Position numbers and translations under genes: made by a program. Positions 54,610 to 63,939 of a stretch of 64,000 nucleotides of DNA are shown here, in pieces. The notes beneath the pieces were generated by a model that was not told where the DNA came from, ran no database searches, and worked only from the letters and a program-made list of their open reading frames with translations. The stretch comes from Nocardia vinacea (GTDB lineage: Bacteria > Actinomycetota > Actinomycetes > Mycobacteriales > Mycobacteriaceae): NCBI RefSeq assembly GCF_035920345.1, contig NZ_CP109149.1:4712001-4776000 (forward strand), written 5' to 3'. How positions within the stretch are numbered: position 1 is the first letter of the stretch; the number at the start of each line of letters is the position of its first letter.

Positions 54610-54640
54610 GAGGCCCGCACCCCTGCCGGGTGCGAGCCTC
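54610..54640. terminator. Bidirectional terminator DHFR-like/cspA
   Basis: GAGGC-C-CGCACCC pairs with GGGTGCG-A-GCCTC around a 5-base loop, between two convergent genes 66 bp apart. Confidence 0.75.
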
Positions 54641-54655
54641 CTAAGTCACGCTTGA

Positions 54656-54859
54656 TCAGATAGCGCGGACGTCCTGGGCCTGCGGACCCTTCTGGCCCTG
54701 GCCGATCTCGAACTCCACGCGCTGGCCCTCTTCGAGGGACCGGAAACCCGAGCCGGAAACGGCCGAGTAATGCACGAAGACGTCAGGGCCGCCTCCGTCT
54801 TGGGCGATAAAGCCGAAGCCCTTCTCGCTGTTGAACCACTTCACACTGCCTTGAGCCAT
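54656..54859 (-). CDS. cspA: Cold-shock protein
   Basis: 67-residue OB-fold RNA chaperone. The RNP1 motif KGFGFIAQ and RNP2 VFVHYSA are intact, with VKWFNSEKG at the start and [18 protein letters not shown] near the end, typical of actinobacterial CspA. A 425-bp gap upstream (54860-55284) has no supported gene. It may hold a long 5' leader, which is common for csp mRNAs, but no structure was worked out. Confidence 0.97.
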   Translation of the reverse strand: MAQGSVKWFNSEKGFGFIAQDGGGPDVFVHYSAVSGSGFRSLEEGQRVEFEIGQGQKGPQAQDVRAI

Positions 54860-55284
54860 GTTCTTTACTTCTTACTTCCTGTTGATGAGCCGAGCAGATC
54901 ACTTCGATAAGCCCGATCTCTCGATCAACAATGCCATCATCCGACGAATTCGGCCACATCCAGCAGTGGTAACTGTGAGCAAGCCGACGTTGGCGCAGCG
55001 CTGTGGCCGCGGACGCAACACCGGTTGCGAAGGGCTGGCTATCCTGAGCGTAAAGCGTTCGCGGCGCATAGATCAGCCGGTCAGCGCACACTTTCGGCTA
55101 TCCGCGCGAACACTGCCGGAATCCCAGCAACCACACTGGACACAGACGTAGGACCGAAGCTGAGAATTCGTAAAGAAAATACGTGACTTCGGGCTTGAAT
55201 GTGCACTCAGTGGTCGGTTTTCAGTTATGCGACCGTGACCAAGTGTGCCACGAGATCGTCATATTGATGGAATTTCATGCCCGA

Positions 55285-57141
55285 CTACTCCGCTGATTCG
55301 GCTCTGTTCAGGTAACGCACCTGCGCCGCCTTGGCCTCGTCGTATGCCGCGCGGCCCGCCAGATGCTCCGGCACACCGACCTCCCACCACGCGCCCGCAT
55401 CGGTCCAGGCGGACGGCTGGGTGCGCACGACCACGACGGCCGGACGGGACTCGCTCAATGCCGCTGCCCTGGCCCGCGCGTATGCGCCGCGGAACTCGGT
55501 CAGGTCGGTCGCGGTGAACACCGCGCAGCCCAATGATCTTGCGTGACTTGCGAAGTCGACGCGGGGCGGTTGTGGGTGGTTGGTGCGGCAGTCGACGTAG
55601 AAGTTGTTGAAGGGGTCACCGCCCTGCCCCTCCTGAAGCCGGGCGATCACCGCGTAGCCGTCGTTATCGCAGACGACCGCGACGAACCGATGACCCGCGA
55701 AGGCCGCGGAGAACAGTTCGGAATTGAGCATCAGATAGGAGCCGTCGCCGAGCATGGTGGTGACCAGGCCGTGCACATGCGCCATGGCCGCGCCCCAAGC
55801 GCCCGCGAGTTCATAACCCATGCAGGAGAATCCGTACTCGACGTCCATGGTGGGCACGGTGCCGATGGCCCGCCAACCGCCGATCAGCTCGCCGGGCATA
55901 CCGCCCGCGGCGGTCATGACGTAGTCGTCCGGTGCGCTCAATTCGTTGACGACGCCGACGATTTGGGCGTAACTCGGGGTGCCCGGTGTCGGCGCGCGCA
56001 GCTTGTCGATGTGCGCGTCCCAGGTGGTACGGAGTCCTTCCGCACCGTCGGACCATGCGGCATCCACCTGCCAATTGACAAGGAGCGCAGCCAACTCCGA
56101 TACCGACGCGGCGGCGTCACCAACGACCGCGAGCGCGCCGTGCTTCACCGCGTCGAACCGGGCCGTGTTGATGGTGATCAACCGGACGTCGGGCGCGAAG
56201 ACGGTCCAGGACGCCGTGGTGAAGTCCTGTAATCGGGTGCCGATGGCCAACACCAGATCCGCCTGTGCGGCAAGGGCATTGGCCGATGCGGAGCCGGTTA
56301 CGCCGAGCGGGCCGGCATACAGCTGGTGGTCGTACGGTACGAGGGTGCGGCCAGCGGTCGTTTCTGTTATCGGAATCCCGTGCCGCTCCGCGAATTCCAG
56401 CACCAGCCGACCCGCACCCGAATAACGCACACCGCCGCCGAGGACCAGCAATGGACGCCGGGCCGATCGCAGTGCCCGTGCAGCCTCGGCCACCACCCGG
56501 GAGTCGGGGCGCGAACGCGTGATTCGGTGTACGACCGGCTCGAACAGGGCATCAGGGAAGTCGTAGGTCTCGGCTTGGACGTCCTGCGGCAGTGCCAGTG
56601 TCACCGGGCCTACATCGGCCGCGTCGGTCAGTACGCGGGCCGCCTGGGGCAGGGTTGCGATGAGTTGTTCCGGGCGGGTGATGCGGTCGAAGTAGCGGCT
56701 CACGGAGCGGAATGCGTCGTTGACGGTTATTGTCGGGTCGCCGAAGTGTTCGACCTGTTGCAGCACCGGATCCGGTGCGCGGCTGCTGAAGGTGTCCCCC
56801 GGAAGCAGCAGCAGCGGAAGACGATTCGCATGGGCGACACCGGCGGCCGTCACCATATTCAGCGCGCCGGGTCCGATCGAGGACGTCGCGATTCCGACCT
56901 GGCGGCGGTGCGTTGCCTTGGCCAGGCCGATGGCCGCCAGGGCCATCCCCTGCTCGGTATGCCCGCGCCAGACCGGGATTTCATCGCGACGCTCAGATAG
57001 TGCGGTACCGAGGCCGAGCACATTGCCGTGCCCGAATATCGCGAAAGCGGCCGGGAACAGCGGTACTTCGCGACCATCGAAGGTCTCCGAGTGCTGGGCG
57101 ACCAGCCAGCCGACCAGTGCCTGCGCCGTTGTCAGCTTCAC
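55285..57141 (-). CDS. iolD: 3D-(3,5/4)-trihydroxycyclohexane-1,2-dione hydrolase
   Basis: Thiamine-diphosphate enzyme of inositol catabolism that opens the cyclohexanedione ring. The 618 residues have the acetolactate-synthase-like three-domain layout: [18 protein letters not shown] with the catalytic Glu in [13 protein letters not shown], a central Rossmann domain ([12 protein letters not shown]), and the ThDP motif [13 protein letters not shown] onward to about 30 residues past CDNDGYAVI. The GTG start (57141) overlaps the ATPase stop by four bases (GTGA), so it is coupled to the transporter. It is the last gene of the operon. Confidence 0.93.
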   Translation of the reverse strand: MKLTTAQALVGWLVAQHSETFDGREVPLFPAAFAIFGHGNVLGLGTALSERRDEIPVWRGHTEQGMALAAIGLAKATHRRQVGIATSSIGPGALNMVTAAGVAHANRLPLLLLPGDTFSSRAPDPVLQQVEHFGDPTITVNDAFRSVSRYFDRITRPEQLIATLPQAARVLTDAADVGPVTLALPQDVQAETYDFPDALFEPVVHRITRSRPDSRVVAEAARALRSARRPLLVLGGGVRYSGAGRLVLEFAERHGIPITETTAGRTLVPYDHQLYAGPLGVTGSASANALAAQADLVLAIGTRLQDFTTASWTVFAPDVRLITINTARFDAVKHGALAVVGDAAASVSELAALLVNWQVDAAWSDGAEGLRTTWDAHIDKLRAPTPGTPSYAQIVGVVNELSAPDDYVMTAAGGMPGELIGGWRAIGTVPTMDVEYGFSCMGYELAGAWGAAMAHVHGLVTTMLGDGSYLMLNSELFSAAFAGHRFVAVVCDNDGYAVIARLQEGQGGDPFNNFYVDCRTNHPQPPRVDFASHARSLGCAVFTATDLTEFRGAYARARAAALSESRPAVVVVRTQPSAWTDAGAWWEVGVPEHLAGRAAYDEAKAAQVRYLNRAESAE

Positions 57142-57974
57142 GGCGTCACCACACGCTGCAATTCGTGCTGCAGCGCGTCCAATTCGGCGCCACCGGCCAT
57201 TTGCCGGGTCAGCTGCGGCAGGTCGATCTCCGACTTCTCGTATGAGCCGAGCATCGCGCCACGTTTGAGCAGCAGGAAGCGGTCGCCGACCGGATAGGCG
57301 TGGTGCGGGTTGTGGGTGATCAGGATGACCCCGAGCCCTCGATCCCGCGCCTGCACGACGTACTTCAGTACGACACCGGCCTGTTTCACGCCGAGCGCTG
57401 CGGTCGGTTCGTCGAGGATCAGCACTCTGGCCCCGTAGTGCACCGCCCTGGCGATCGCGATGCACTGGCGTTGCCCGCCCGACAGTGTGCCGACCGGCTG
57501 TTCCATATCGCGGATCTCGATCCCCATGTCCGCCAACGCCTCTCGTGCGATATCGCGGCCCTTACCTCGGTCGAGCAGACGCAGCGGACCGTATCCGACG
57601 GTCGGTTCGGAGCCGAGTACGAAGTTGCGCCAGACGCTCATCAGCGGCACCACCGCGAGATCCTGATAGACGGTCGCGATGCCGTGGTCCAAAGCCGCAC
57701 GGGGCGAGGACAATCGAGTCGGCTGGCCGTCCAGCTTCAGTTCCCCGCGATCGTGCTGATGCACGCCGGCGAGAATCTTGATCAGCGTCGACTTGCCCGC
57801 ACCGTTGTCGCCGAGGATGCAGGTGACCTGTCCCGCATTCACCACGGTCGACACGTCGCGCAGTGCGACGACACCGCCGTAGCTCTTGCCGATATCGATC
57901 GCTTCGATCAAGGGTGGCCCACCCGTCACCGGACCACCACCCCTCATCGAATCGCTACGCGATGCTGTGTTCAT
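57138..57974 (-). CDS. Sugar/cyclitol ABC transporter ATP-binding protein
   Basis: 278-residue single-domain ATPase. Walker A is GDNGAGKST, the signature [14 protein letters not shown] and Walker [12 protein letters not shown]. Relatives in sugar uptake often have two ATPase domains (RbsA); this is the half-size form used with inositol and xylose-type permeases. The first 20 residues, [15 protein letters not shown], are not part of the ABC fold and resemble the DUF1737 N-terminus at 14.7 kb. ATG overlaps the permease stop (ATGA) and its stop overlaps iolD. Confidence 0.93.
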   Translation of the reverse strand: MNTASRSDSMRGGGPVTGGPPLIEAIDIGKSYGGVVALRDVSTVVNAGQVTCILGDNGAGKSTLIKILAGVHQHDRGELKLDGQPTRLSSPRAALDHGIATVYQDLAVVPLMSVWRNFVLGSEPTVGYGPLRLLDRGKGRDIAREALADMGIEIRDMEQPVGTLSGGQRQCIAIARAVHYGARVLILDEPTAALGVKQAGVVLKYVVQARDRGLGVILITHNPHHAYPVGDRFLLLKRGAMLGSYEKSEIDLPQLTRQMAGGAELDALQHELQRVVTP

Positions 57975-59023
57975 CGGCGTACCCTTTCGGCTCGCTTCTT
58001 GAATATGTTGTTGACCAACACCGCGGCCAGCAGCAGCACGCCGAGGAACAGCATGAACCAGTCGCTGTCCCATCCGGCGAAGACGATGCCCTGCCGCGCC
58101 ATGCCGAAGATCAGCGCACCGATCGCGGCGCCGATCGCCGAACCGAATCCGCCGGTCAGCAGGCAGCCGCCGACTACGGCCGCGATGATGTAGTGCAGTT
58201 CCAGCCCGACGCCCTGATTCGCCTGCACGCTGGAGAACCGGAGAATGCTGCATGATCCGACGACCCATCCGGCGAAGGCGGTGGTCATGAAGAGCAGGAT
58301 CTTCGTCCGATCGGCCGGGACGCCGACCGCCCGCGCGCTCGGCAGCGCACCGCCCACCGCGAAGACCCAGTTGCCGAACTTGGTGCGCACCAAGACAAGT
58401 GCCGCGATCGCGGTGAGCACCACCCACCACACGACCGACGCCTGCAGGTGTGTATCGCCGATGTCCAGTGTCGAGGCGAAGACCCAACCGGCCGAGTTGT
58501 ATCCGTCGGCGCTGCGAATGCCCGACACCTGAACCGTTCCGGTGACCAAACGGGTCACGCCGAGGTTGAGGCCTTGCAGCGCAAGGAAAGTGCCGAGTGT
58601 GACGATGAAACTCGGTAGCCCCGTTCGCATTACGATCCAGCCATTGAAGGCACCGACCGTCAGCGCGAAGAGCAGCGAAACCAACAGCGCCAGCCAGACA
58701 TTCCACCCCGCGTGCACCGCGAGCAATGCGGTGACCAGTGCGGTGGAAGCGGTCATGACACCGGCAGACAGGTCGAATTCGCCGCCGATCATCAGTAGCG
58801 CGACCGCGACCGCCATGATGCCGAGCGTGGACGAATCGTCCAGCCAGGTCGCGATGCCGAGCGGGCTGAGAAAGCGGTCGGTAATGATCGAGAAGAATAC
58901 GAAGACGAGTGCCGCGCCGAGCAGTGCGCCGATCTCCGGTCGCACCACCATCCGCTGCAATAGCGACGGCCCGTCCGGCGGAGTGCTCGGAGTGACCTCG
59001 GAAGTCTTGGTGGCAATAGTCAT
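57971..59023 (-). CDS. Sugar/cyclitol ABC transporter permease
   Basis: 350-residue membrane permease of the RbsC/XylH family with about 10 hydrophobic helices. [20 protein letters not shown] is the family signature on an early helix, and [20 protein letters not shown] is the ATPase-contact loop. [20 protein letters not shown] is also typical. The ATG at 59023 has GGGAG upstream. It lies 13 bases after the binding-protein gene and overlaps the ATPase gene by four bases. Confidence 0.93.
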   Translation of the reverse strand: MTIATKTSEVTPSTPPDGPSLLQRMVVRPEIGALLGAALVFVFFSIITDRFLSPLGIATWLDDSSTLGIMAVAVALLMIGGEFDLSAGVMTASTALVTALLAVHAGWNVWLALLVSLLFALTVGAFNGWIVMRTGLPSFIVTLGTFLALQGLNLGVTRLVTGTVQVSGIRSADGYNSAGWVFASTLDIGDTHLQASVVWWVVLTAIAALVLVRTKFGNWVFAVGGALPSARAVGVPADRTKILLFMTTAFAGWVVGSCSILRFSSVQANQGVGLELHYIIAAVVGGCLLTGGFGSAIGAAIGALIFGMARQGIVFAGWDSDWFMLFLGVLLLAAVLVNNIFKKRAERVRR

Positions 59024-59036
59024 TTCATCCACTCCC

Positions 59037-60044
59037 TCAGCGCATGCCCAGTGCCACGCGGGCCGCCACGGCTTCGACATTGTTCTTGTCGACGAAGGCG
59101 GGACCCGTCTGCACCGGTGCGCCACCACCGACCGAGTTCAGATTCGTCCGATACAGCTGCAGCAGGACAATCGGCAGATAGCCCTGCTCGTATTGCTGCT
59201 GGTCCACGGCGAACAGCAGCTTGCCCGCCCGAATCGCCTCGACCACATCGGTATTCAGGTCGAAGGTCGCGACTGTCGCGGACGATTGCGATTCCTTCAC
59301 TCCGTCCACCGCGCGGGCGGCGACCTGTGAATTCAGCGTCAGCACGGCGTCGATGGACCTATCCGCCTCCAATGCGCCCTTGATGCGGGACTGGGCGTCG
59401 GTGGGATTGTTGATATCCACCTGCAGCGTGGTGCCGTTGCCGAAAGCCTTGGTCGCGCCGTCACAGCGCTGATTGGCACCGATATTGCCCGCCTCGTGGA
59501 TCACGCACAGCAGCTTCTTGCGGCCGGCGTCGGCGAGGCGCTTACCCGCGGCCTGTCCGGCCAAGGTTTCGCTTTGCCCCACGTGGCCGATCGCACCGAA
59601 CTTAGCGCTCTCGCTCTCGCCCGAGTTGATGGTCACCACCGGAATGCCCGCCGCGACCGCCTTTTCGATCGACGGCCGCAATGCCTCCGGATTCGCCATT
59701 GATACGACGAGACCGTCCACACCCTGTGCGACAGCGTTATCGATGAGTTTGGCCTGCTGGCCGGGATCGCCCGAGGAGTTGTATGCGACGCGGACGCCGA
59801 GATCCTTGCCCGCTGCCTCCGCGCCGTTCTTGACGACGTTCCAGAAGGCGTCACCGGGGCTGCCGTGGGTCACCACGGCGACGGAGCCCAACTTGCCCTG
59901 GGCAACCGGGGATTGGGTCGGTGCCGGAACATCCGCACCCGGACCGGTACACGCGGCGAGGAGGGTGGCCGCGGCCAGCCACGGCAGCACGCGGCGGGAT
60001 CGCCGCCACCATGCCGTGCGTATTTCGAGCGACATCGTTGTCAT
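59037..60044 (-). CDS. Sugar/cyclitol-binding lipoprotein
   Basis: Periplasmic-binding-protein-type lipoprotein of the LacI/ribose-binder fold. A Sec signal with Arg pairs (WWRRSRRVLPWLAAATLLAAC) ends in lipobox LAAC, so Cys would be lipidated and anchored. VTHGSPGDAFWNVVKNGAE and GVDGLVVSMANPEAL are characteristic of the family. The ATG at 60044 follows GGGAAG; a second ATG lies nine bases downstream. Given iolD and iolE next door, the ligand is probably myo-inositol or a stereoisomer. Confidence 0.9.
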   Translation of the reverse strand: MTTMSLEIRTAWWRRSRRVLPWLAAATLLAACTGPGADVPAPTQSPVAQGKLGSVAVVTHGSPGDAFWNVVKNGAEAAGKDLGVRVAYNSSGDPGQQAKLIDNAVAQGVDGLVVSMANPEALRPSIEKAVAAGIPVVTINSGESESAKFGAIGHVGQSETLAGQAAGKRLADAGRKKLLCVIHEAGNIGANQRCDGATKAFGNGTTLQVDINNPTDAQSRIKGALEADRSIDAVLTLNSQVAARAVDGVKESQSSATVATFDLNTDVVEAIRAGKLLFAVDQQQYEQGYLPIVLLQLYRTNLNSVGGGAPVQTGPAFVDKNNVEAVAARVALGMR

Positions 60045-60054
60045 CACTTCCCAT

Positions 60055-60972
60055 CTAGATTCGGGCCCAAGGGGATCGGGGTGAGCCCAGCGCGGCACCT
60101 ATGCCCGCAAGGTGGATCAGACTGCGGGCGGCGTCGCGGCTCGGCTGTGCTGCCGAATCGTCGGGGCGCAATGCCGTGTCCTGTTCGATGACATACCAGC
60201 CGCGGTAACCTGCGGCGTGCACGCTGCGCACCAGGGCCTCGATGTCGATATCGCCCTCGCCGAGCGGGACGTAGATGCCGCGGCGGACGGCATCGCTGTA
60301 TTCCATTGCGCCGCTGCGCACTCGGTCGGCGATCGCGTGGCGCACATCCTTGAGATGGATATGTCCGACGCGATCCGGATAGCGCTGCGCGAGGCGCACC
60401 GGATCGGTGCCGCCGATGAGCAAGTGGCCGGTATCCAGGCAGAGGTCGAGATCGGAATCGACTAGGAACCTGTCGACTTCGGCTTCGCTCTCGACGTAGG
60501 TGCCGACGTGCGGATGCAGGGTGGTGCGCAGTCCGAATTCGGCGGCGACATCCCGGATGGCGGCGGCGGTTTCGATCAGGGTCCGCCACTCTTCGTCGGA
60601 AAGCGCTGGGCGAGTGTCGTATCCGGCCAGGCCGGTCGCGGCCGCGAGGACGATCACCTCCGCGCCCGTCGCGGCGAACAGCGCGGCGTTCTCGCGGGTG
60701 GTCTCGATTGCCCGCTCCGGGTGGCGGTGCAGCGGGAGGGCCAGGAAGCCACCGACCGAGGTGATGTCGAAATCATCCAGCAGCGAGCGCAATTCGGCTG
60801 GATTCCGCGGTAGGTAGCCGGGTGGGCCCAGTTCCGTCGCGGAGATGCCGAGGGCGGCCATCTCGGTGAGGACGGTCCGCGCATCGAGCACATGACCCCA
60901 GCCGGGGACTTCGCAGACTCCCCAGGAGATCGGCGCGGCCGCGATGCGCAGCGGATAGCGAGGTTGGGTCAT
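60055..60972 (-). CDS. iolE: Inosose dehydratase-like sugar phosphate isomerase/epimerase
   Basis: TIM-barrel protein of the AP-endonuclease-2-like isomerase family. The neighbourhood of iolD and motifs such as ISWGVCEVPGWG near the start, TLHPHVGTYVES, CLDTGHLLIGGTDP and GHIHLKDV fit IolE, which dehydrates scyllo-inosose to the trihydroxycyclohexanedione. The metal ligands are the Glu, Asp and His in these strands. The ATG at 60972 has GGAG seven bases upstream. It is the first gene of the operon under the LacI-type operator. IolI-type isomerase activity is an alternative. Confidence 0.87.
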   Translation of the reverse strand: MTQPRYPLRIAAAPISWGVCEVPGWGHVLDARTVLTEMAALGISATELGPPGYLPRNPAELRSLLDDFDITSVGGFLALPLHRHPERAIETTRENAALFAATGAEVIVLAAATGLAGYDTRPALSDEEWRTLIETAAAIRDVAAEFGLRTTLHPHVGTYVESEAEVDRFLVDSDLDLCLDTGHLLIGGTDPVRLAQRYPDRVGHIHLKDVRHAIADRVRSGAMEYSDAVRRGIYVPLGEGDIDIEALVRSVHAAGYRGWYVIEQDTALRPDDSAAQPSRDAARSLIHLAGIGAALGSPRSPWARI

Positions 60973-61015
60973 CCGGGCTCTCCGACCTTCGTGTGTCGAT
61001 CGACGTTTGGCGCTA

Positions 61016-61057
61016 TTGGAGCGCTCCAACTATGTAACGTAGGTCATACTGTGTCAA
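61016..61057 (-). promoter_or_regulatory. iol operon promoter with LacI operator 1
   Basis: On the minus strand a perfect -35 TTGACA (complement of 61052-61057), 17-base spacer and -10 CATAGT (61029-61034) lead straight into the 14-bp palindrome TTGGAGCGCTCCAA (61016-61029). The operator would cover the transcription start about 50 bases before iolE. Confidence 0.8.
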
Positions 61058-61151
61058 GTACTGCATCGGTCGCTGTTTTATCGCTGCTACCTGCGAAAAT
61101 TGACACTTCCAGCGGAAATGCCCGGCGCTCGCGGTGGGAAAAATGTCGGAT

Positions 61152-61192
61152 TAGAGCGCTCTATTGATTAGGTCTGGCCGACCTTGTAACGT
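61152..61192 (+). promoter_or_regulatory. lacI-type gene promoter with operator 2
   Basis: The palindrome TAGAGCGCTCTA (61152-61163) shares core GAGCGCTC with operator 1 and abuts TTGATT (61164-61169). A 17-base spacer and TAACGT (61187-61192) complete a plausible promoter for the regulator gene, suggesting autorepression. Confidence 0.7.
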
Positions 61193-61233
61193 CCGACACT
61201 GCAGGAGCACGGTGGATGCGGAATGGAGGCGAT

Positions 61234-62238
61234 ATGGCGCGACCGACCATGGAGGACGTCGCCGCCCGCGCCGGGGTGTCCCGCGCGCTGGTCTCCCTCG
61301 TCATGCGCAACTCCCCCAAGGTCAGCGAACATCGTCGCCGCGCAGTGCTCGCGGCCGCGAAAGATCTCGGCTATCAGCCGCACATCATGGCTCGTTCGCT
61401 GGCCAGCCGGACCTCCAACATCATCGGCGTCATGGTCTCCGACCTGCGCAATGCGTTCTTCGCCGATGTGGTGGAGGGTATGGACGCGGCCGCGCAGGAC
61501 GCGGGCGTGGAGTTGATCCTCAATACCGGACGCCGCAGTGCCGTCCGTGAACGCACCGCGCTGGAGAGCCTGCTGTCCTTCCACCCCGGCGGCATCATCC
61601 TGCTCTCACCCGTACTACCGGTGGCAGCCATCCGCGACGCCGCCCAGAAGTGCCCGATCGTGCTCATTTCGCGCAGCTCGACCATTGCCGACGTCGATAC
61701 CGTCAATGACGATGGCGAGGTCGGCGCCGCACTCGCCGTGGATCATCTGGTCTCGCTCGGCCACCGCCGGATCGTGCATCTCGACGGCGGCGGGGCCTTC
61801 ACCTCCGCCTTGCGCCGTCGTGGTTACCGTGCCGCGATGGCGCGAAATGGGTTGGAGCCCATGACTATCGCCAGCGAGCACACCGACTCGGCGGGTATCG
61901 CAGCGGTTCAAAAACTGCTGAATCTGTTCTCGCGCGACAACTTTCCCACCGCACTGGTGTGCGGCAACGACTTCAATGCCGTCGGCGCGATGTCGGCACT
62001 GGAAGAGGCCGGTCTTTCGGTACCGCACGATGTTTCGGTCGTCGGCTACGACAACACATCGCTCGCCGCGCTGCGACATGTTTCCCTGACCACTATCGAT
62101 CAGCCGCGAATTCAGATGGGCCGCTTGGCAATCGAAGCGCTCGTCGAACGGCTGCGCGACGGTCGCACCGAACCGGTGCGCCGCCGTCTGGAACCGGCCT
62201 TGGTCGTGCGCGCGACGACCGCAGCACCCCGAAACTGA
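61234..62238 (+). CDS. LacI-family repressor of the cyclitol locus
   Basis: 334-residue LacI/GalR regulator. The N-terminal HTH reads TMEDVAARAGVSRALVSLVM, with hinge helix region YQPHIMARSLASRTSN, then a periplasmic-binding-like effector domain (IIGVMVSDLRNAFFADVVEG, and PHDVSVVGYDNTSLAALRHV near the end). The ATG at 61234 has GGAGG five bases upstream; the open frame starts six codons earlier. It is divergent from iolE, with two GAGCGCTC palindromes between, the classic site type for this family. The inducer is likely an inositol or its catabolite. Confidence 0.92.
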   Translation: MARPTMEDVAARAGVSRALVSLVMRNSPKVSEHRRRAVLAAAKDLGYQPHIMARSLASRTSNIIGVMVSDLRNAFFADVVEGMDAAAQDAGVELILNTGRRSAVRERTALESLLSFHPGGIILLSPVLPVAAIRDAAQKCPIVLISRSSTIADVDTVNDDGEVGAALAVDHLVSLGHRRIVHLDGGGAFTSALRRRGYRAAMARNGLEPMTIASEHTDSAGIAAVQKLLNLFSRDNFPTALVCGNDFNAVGAMSALEEAGLSVPHDVSVVGYDNTSLAALRHVSLTTIDQPRIQMGRLAIEALVERLRDGRTEPVRRRLEPALVVRATTAAPRN

Positions 62239-62276
62239 AGCATTACCCACCCGCTATTTCACCAGAAGGAGAGTCG

Positions 62277-63290
62277 ATGACATCTGCACTCACCGTGGGC
62301 CTGGCCGGCGTCGGCCGCATCGGCACCTCCCATGCCGAAACGCTGAAACACCTGCCCGGTGTCGACACCGTCATCGTCGCGGACGCCGACGCCGAACGCG
62401 CCCACGTCGCCGCGGGAAAGCTCGGCCTTCAAGCCGTCTCCGATATCGATGCCCTACTCGCCGCACCCCTTGACGGCCTTGTGATCGCGACCGCCACCGA
62501 CTCCCACCCCGAACTCATCACCCGCGCCGTCGACGCGGGCATCCCCGTCTTCTGCGAAAAGCCGGTAGCCGCCGACATCCAAGGCACCCTCTCCGTCATC
62601 ACCCACATCCAAAACTCCACCGTCCCAGTCCAAATCGGCTTCCAGCGCCGCTTCGACGCCGGCTACCGCGCCGCGCGGGATGCCATCGCCTCCGGGGCAC
62701 TCGGCTGGCTACACACCCTGCGCGCCACCACCCTCGACCCGGCACCCCCACCCGCCGAGTACATCCCCCGCTCCGGAGGTTTGTTCCGCGACTGCGGCGT
62801 CCACGATTTCGACATCATCCGCTGGGTGACGGGGCGCGAAGTAGTGGAGGTCTACGCAACCGGAGCCAACCGCGGCGAACAATTCTTTGCCGACGCGGGC
62901 GATGTGGACACGGCAGCGGTGCTGCTGCGCCTGGACGACGGCGCTCTTGCCACAGTCTCACTCGGCCGCTACAACGGCGCAGGCTACGACGTCCGCTTAG
63001 AAGCCCTCGGCTCCCGCGGCAATGCCATCGTCGGACTCGACGACCGGTCACCGTTGACTTCCGTCGAACCCGACTACGCCCCTTCGGGTTTGCCCGCCTA
63101 TCCCGGATTCATGGAACGCTTCCGCCGGGCGTACACCGACGAACTCGCCGCGTTCCTCTCCGTGGTATCCGGCGAACTCGCCAACCCCTGCACACCCGCC
63201 GACGCACTCGAAGCGTTCTATATCGCTGAGGCATGCGAACTTTCACGCCACGAACGTCGACCAGTTGCCCTGACCGAAGTCCGCCGCTGA
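62277..63290 (+). CDS. iolG: Inositol 2-dehydrogenase-like oxidoreductase
   Basis: GFO/IDH/MocA-family NAD-dependent dehydrogenase of 337 residues. Rossmann motif GLAGVGRIGTSHAETLK, then FCEKPVAADI with the catalytic Lys, and DCGVHDFDIIRWVTGR with the His/Asp pair. With iolD and iolE nearby it probably oxidises myo-inositol or a stereoisomer to an inosose. The ATG has AAGGAG six bases upstream and lies 38 bp after the lacI-type gene, so the two form an operon. Other substrates of this large family cannot be excluded. Confidence 0.85.
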   Translation: MTSALTVGLAGVGRIGTSHAETLKHLPGVDTVIVADADAERAHVAAGKLGLQAVSDIDALLAAPLDGLVIATATDSHPELITRAVDAGIPVFCEKPVAADIQGTLSVITHIQNSTVPVQIGFQRRFDAGYRAARDAIASGALGWLHTLRATTLDPAPPPAEYIPRSGGLFRDCGVHDFDIIRWVTGREVVEVYATGANRGEQFFADAGDVDTAAVLLRLDDGALATVSLGRYNGAGYDVRLEALGSRGNAIVGLDDRSPLTSVEPDYAPSGLPAYPGFMERFRRAYTDELAAFLSVVSGELANPCTPADALEAFYIAEACELSRHERRPVALTEVRR

Positions 63291-63498
63291 CCAACCCGCC
63301 TCGGCACCAGCCGCACCAGGTCCCAGCCAACTGGACCGACGATCACGGGGAATCCATGGCGGCATCGCCCGAGTAGGACCGCCACCAGTTCCCCATGATC
63401 TTGATCCGGTGAGGCGCTCGGGCGGCGACTTCCTGCGGCAATACTGTCCTCGGCCCCGGTCGCGTGTAATTCGGTGCTTCTGCGACGGTGGCCGTCGC
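63291..63498. other. Intergenic stretch without a recognised gene
   Basis: About 208 bases between the iolG stop and the heptamer repeat. No terminator hairpin of note, promoter pair or supported ORF was seen. Confidence 0.4.
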
Positions 63499-63579
63499 GG
63501 GCTCAGGGCTCAGGGCTCAGGGCTCAGGGCTCAGGGCTCAGGGCTCAGGGCTCAGGGCTCAGGGCTCAGGGCTCAGGGC
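63499..63579. repeat. Heptamer tandem repeat (GGGCTCA x 11)
   Basis: Eleven perfect copies of GGGCTCA (63499-63575) plus a partial GGGC. The period of 7 and complete identity are those of a simple VNTR; there are no spacers. Confidence 0.97.
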
Positions 63580-63627
63580 CGAGAAAACCACATGCTCATG
63601 CCGAGCGGCCACCGCTATCCTCATCCC

Positions 63628-63939
63628 ATGAGGAGGACTCCGCGGCAGAAGAAGCAGCTCAGCTATGCCAGAGACCGCCGAAACACGTACGGCGAGAACG
63701 ACAAGGCCTCCCGCAAGAACCTCCCCCGCAAGCGCGCCCGAGCCCACCGCGCCAACCGCCACTTCGACGCCCGAACTCTGTTGAAGTCAATCGGCCCGGT
63801 AGACCCCGCCCTCGCCGACATTGCCGAACAAGAGGTCAGGAACCACCGCCGCCGCGCGTGCCGCAAATGGCCGGACACACCACTCGGCGAGTACGTGAAA
63901 TGGAAACTGGCCAAACGCATTACACAAGCCGAGCGGTAG
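63628..63939 (+). CDS. Small basic protein of unknown function
   Basis: 103-residue, strongly basic and hydrophilic product, not recognised. It begins MRRTPRQKKQLSYARDRRNT, contains KASRKNLPRKRARAHRANRH, and ends in a more ordered segment KWKLAKRITQAER with DPALADIAEQEVRNHRRR before it. No Cys pairs and no membrane segments. ATGs at 63628, 63598 and 63592 are possible; none has a clear ribosome-binding site, so the start is uncertain. The composition suggests nucleic-acid binding. It follows the heptamer repeat, which would lie in its leader. Confidence 0.6.
   Translation: MRRTPRQKKQLSYARDRRNTYGENDKASRKNLPRKRARAHRANRHFDARTLLKSIGPVDPALADIAEQEVRNHRRRACRKWPDTPLGEYVKWKLAKRITQAER

Noticed and set aside
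54860..55150. Plus-strand frame upstream of cspA
   Set aside because: No ribosome-binding site or family motif; it lies in the likely csp leader on the other strand.
63499..63579. Possible CRISPR array
   Set aside because: The repeats are 7-bp perfect tandems with no spacers and no cas genes in the window.
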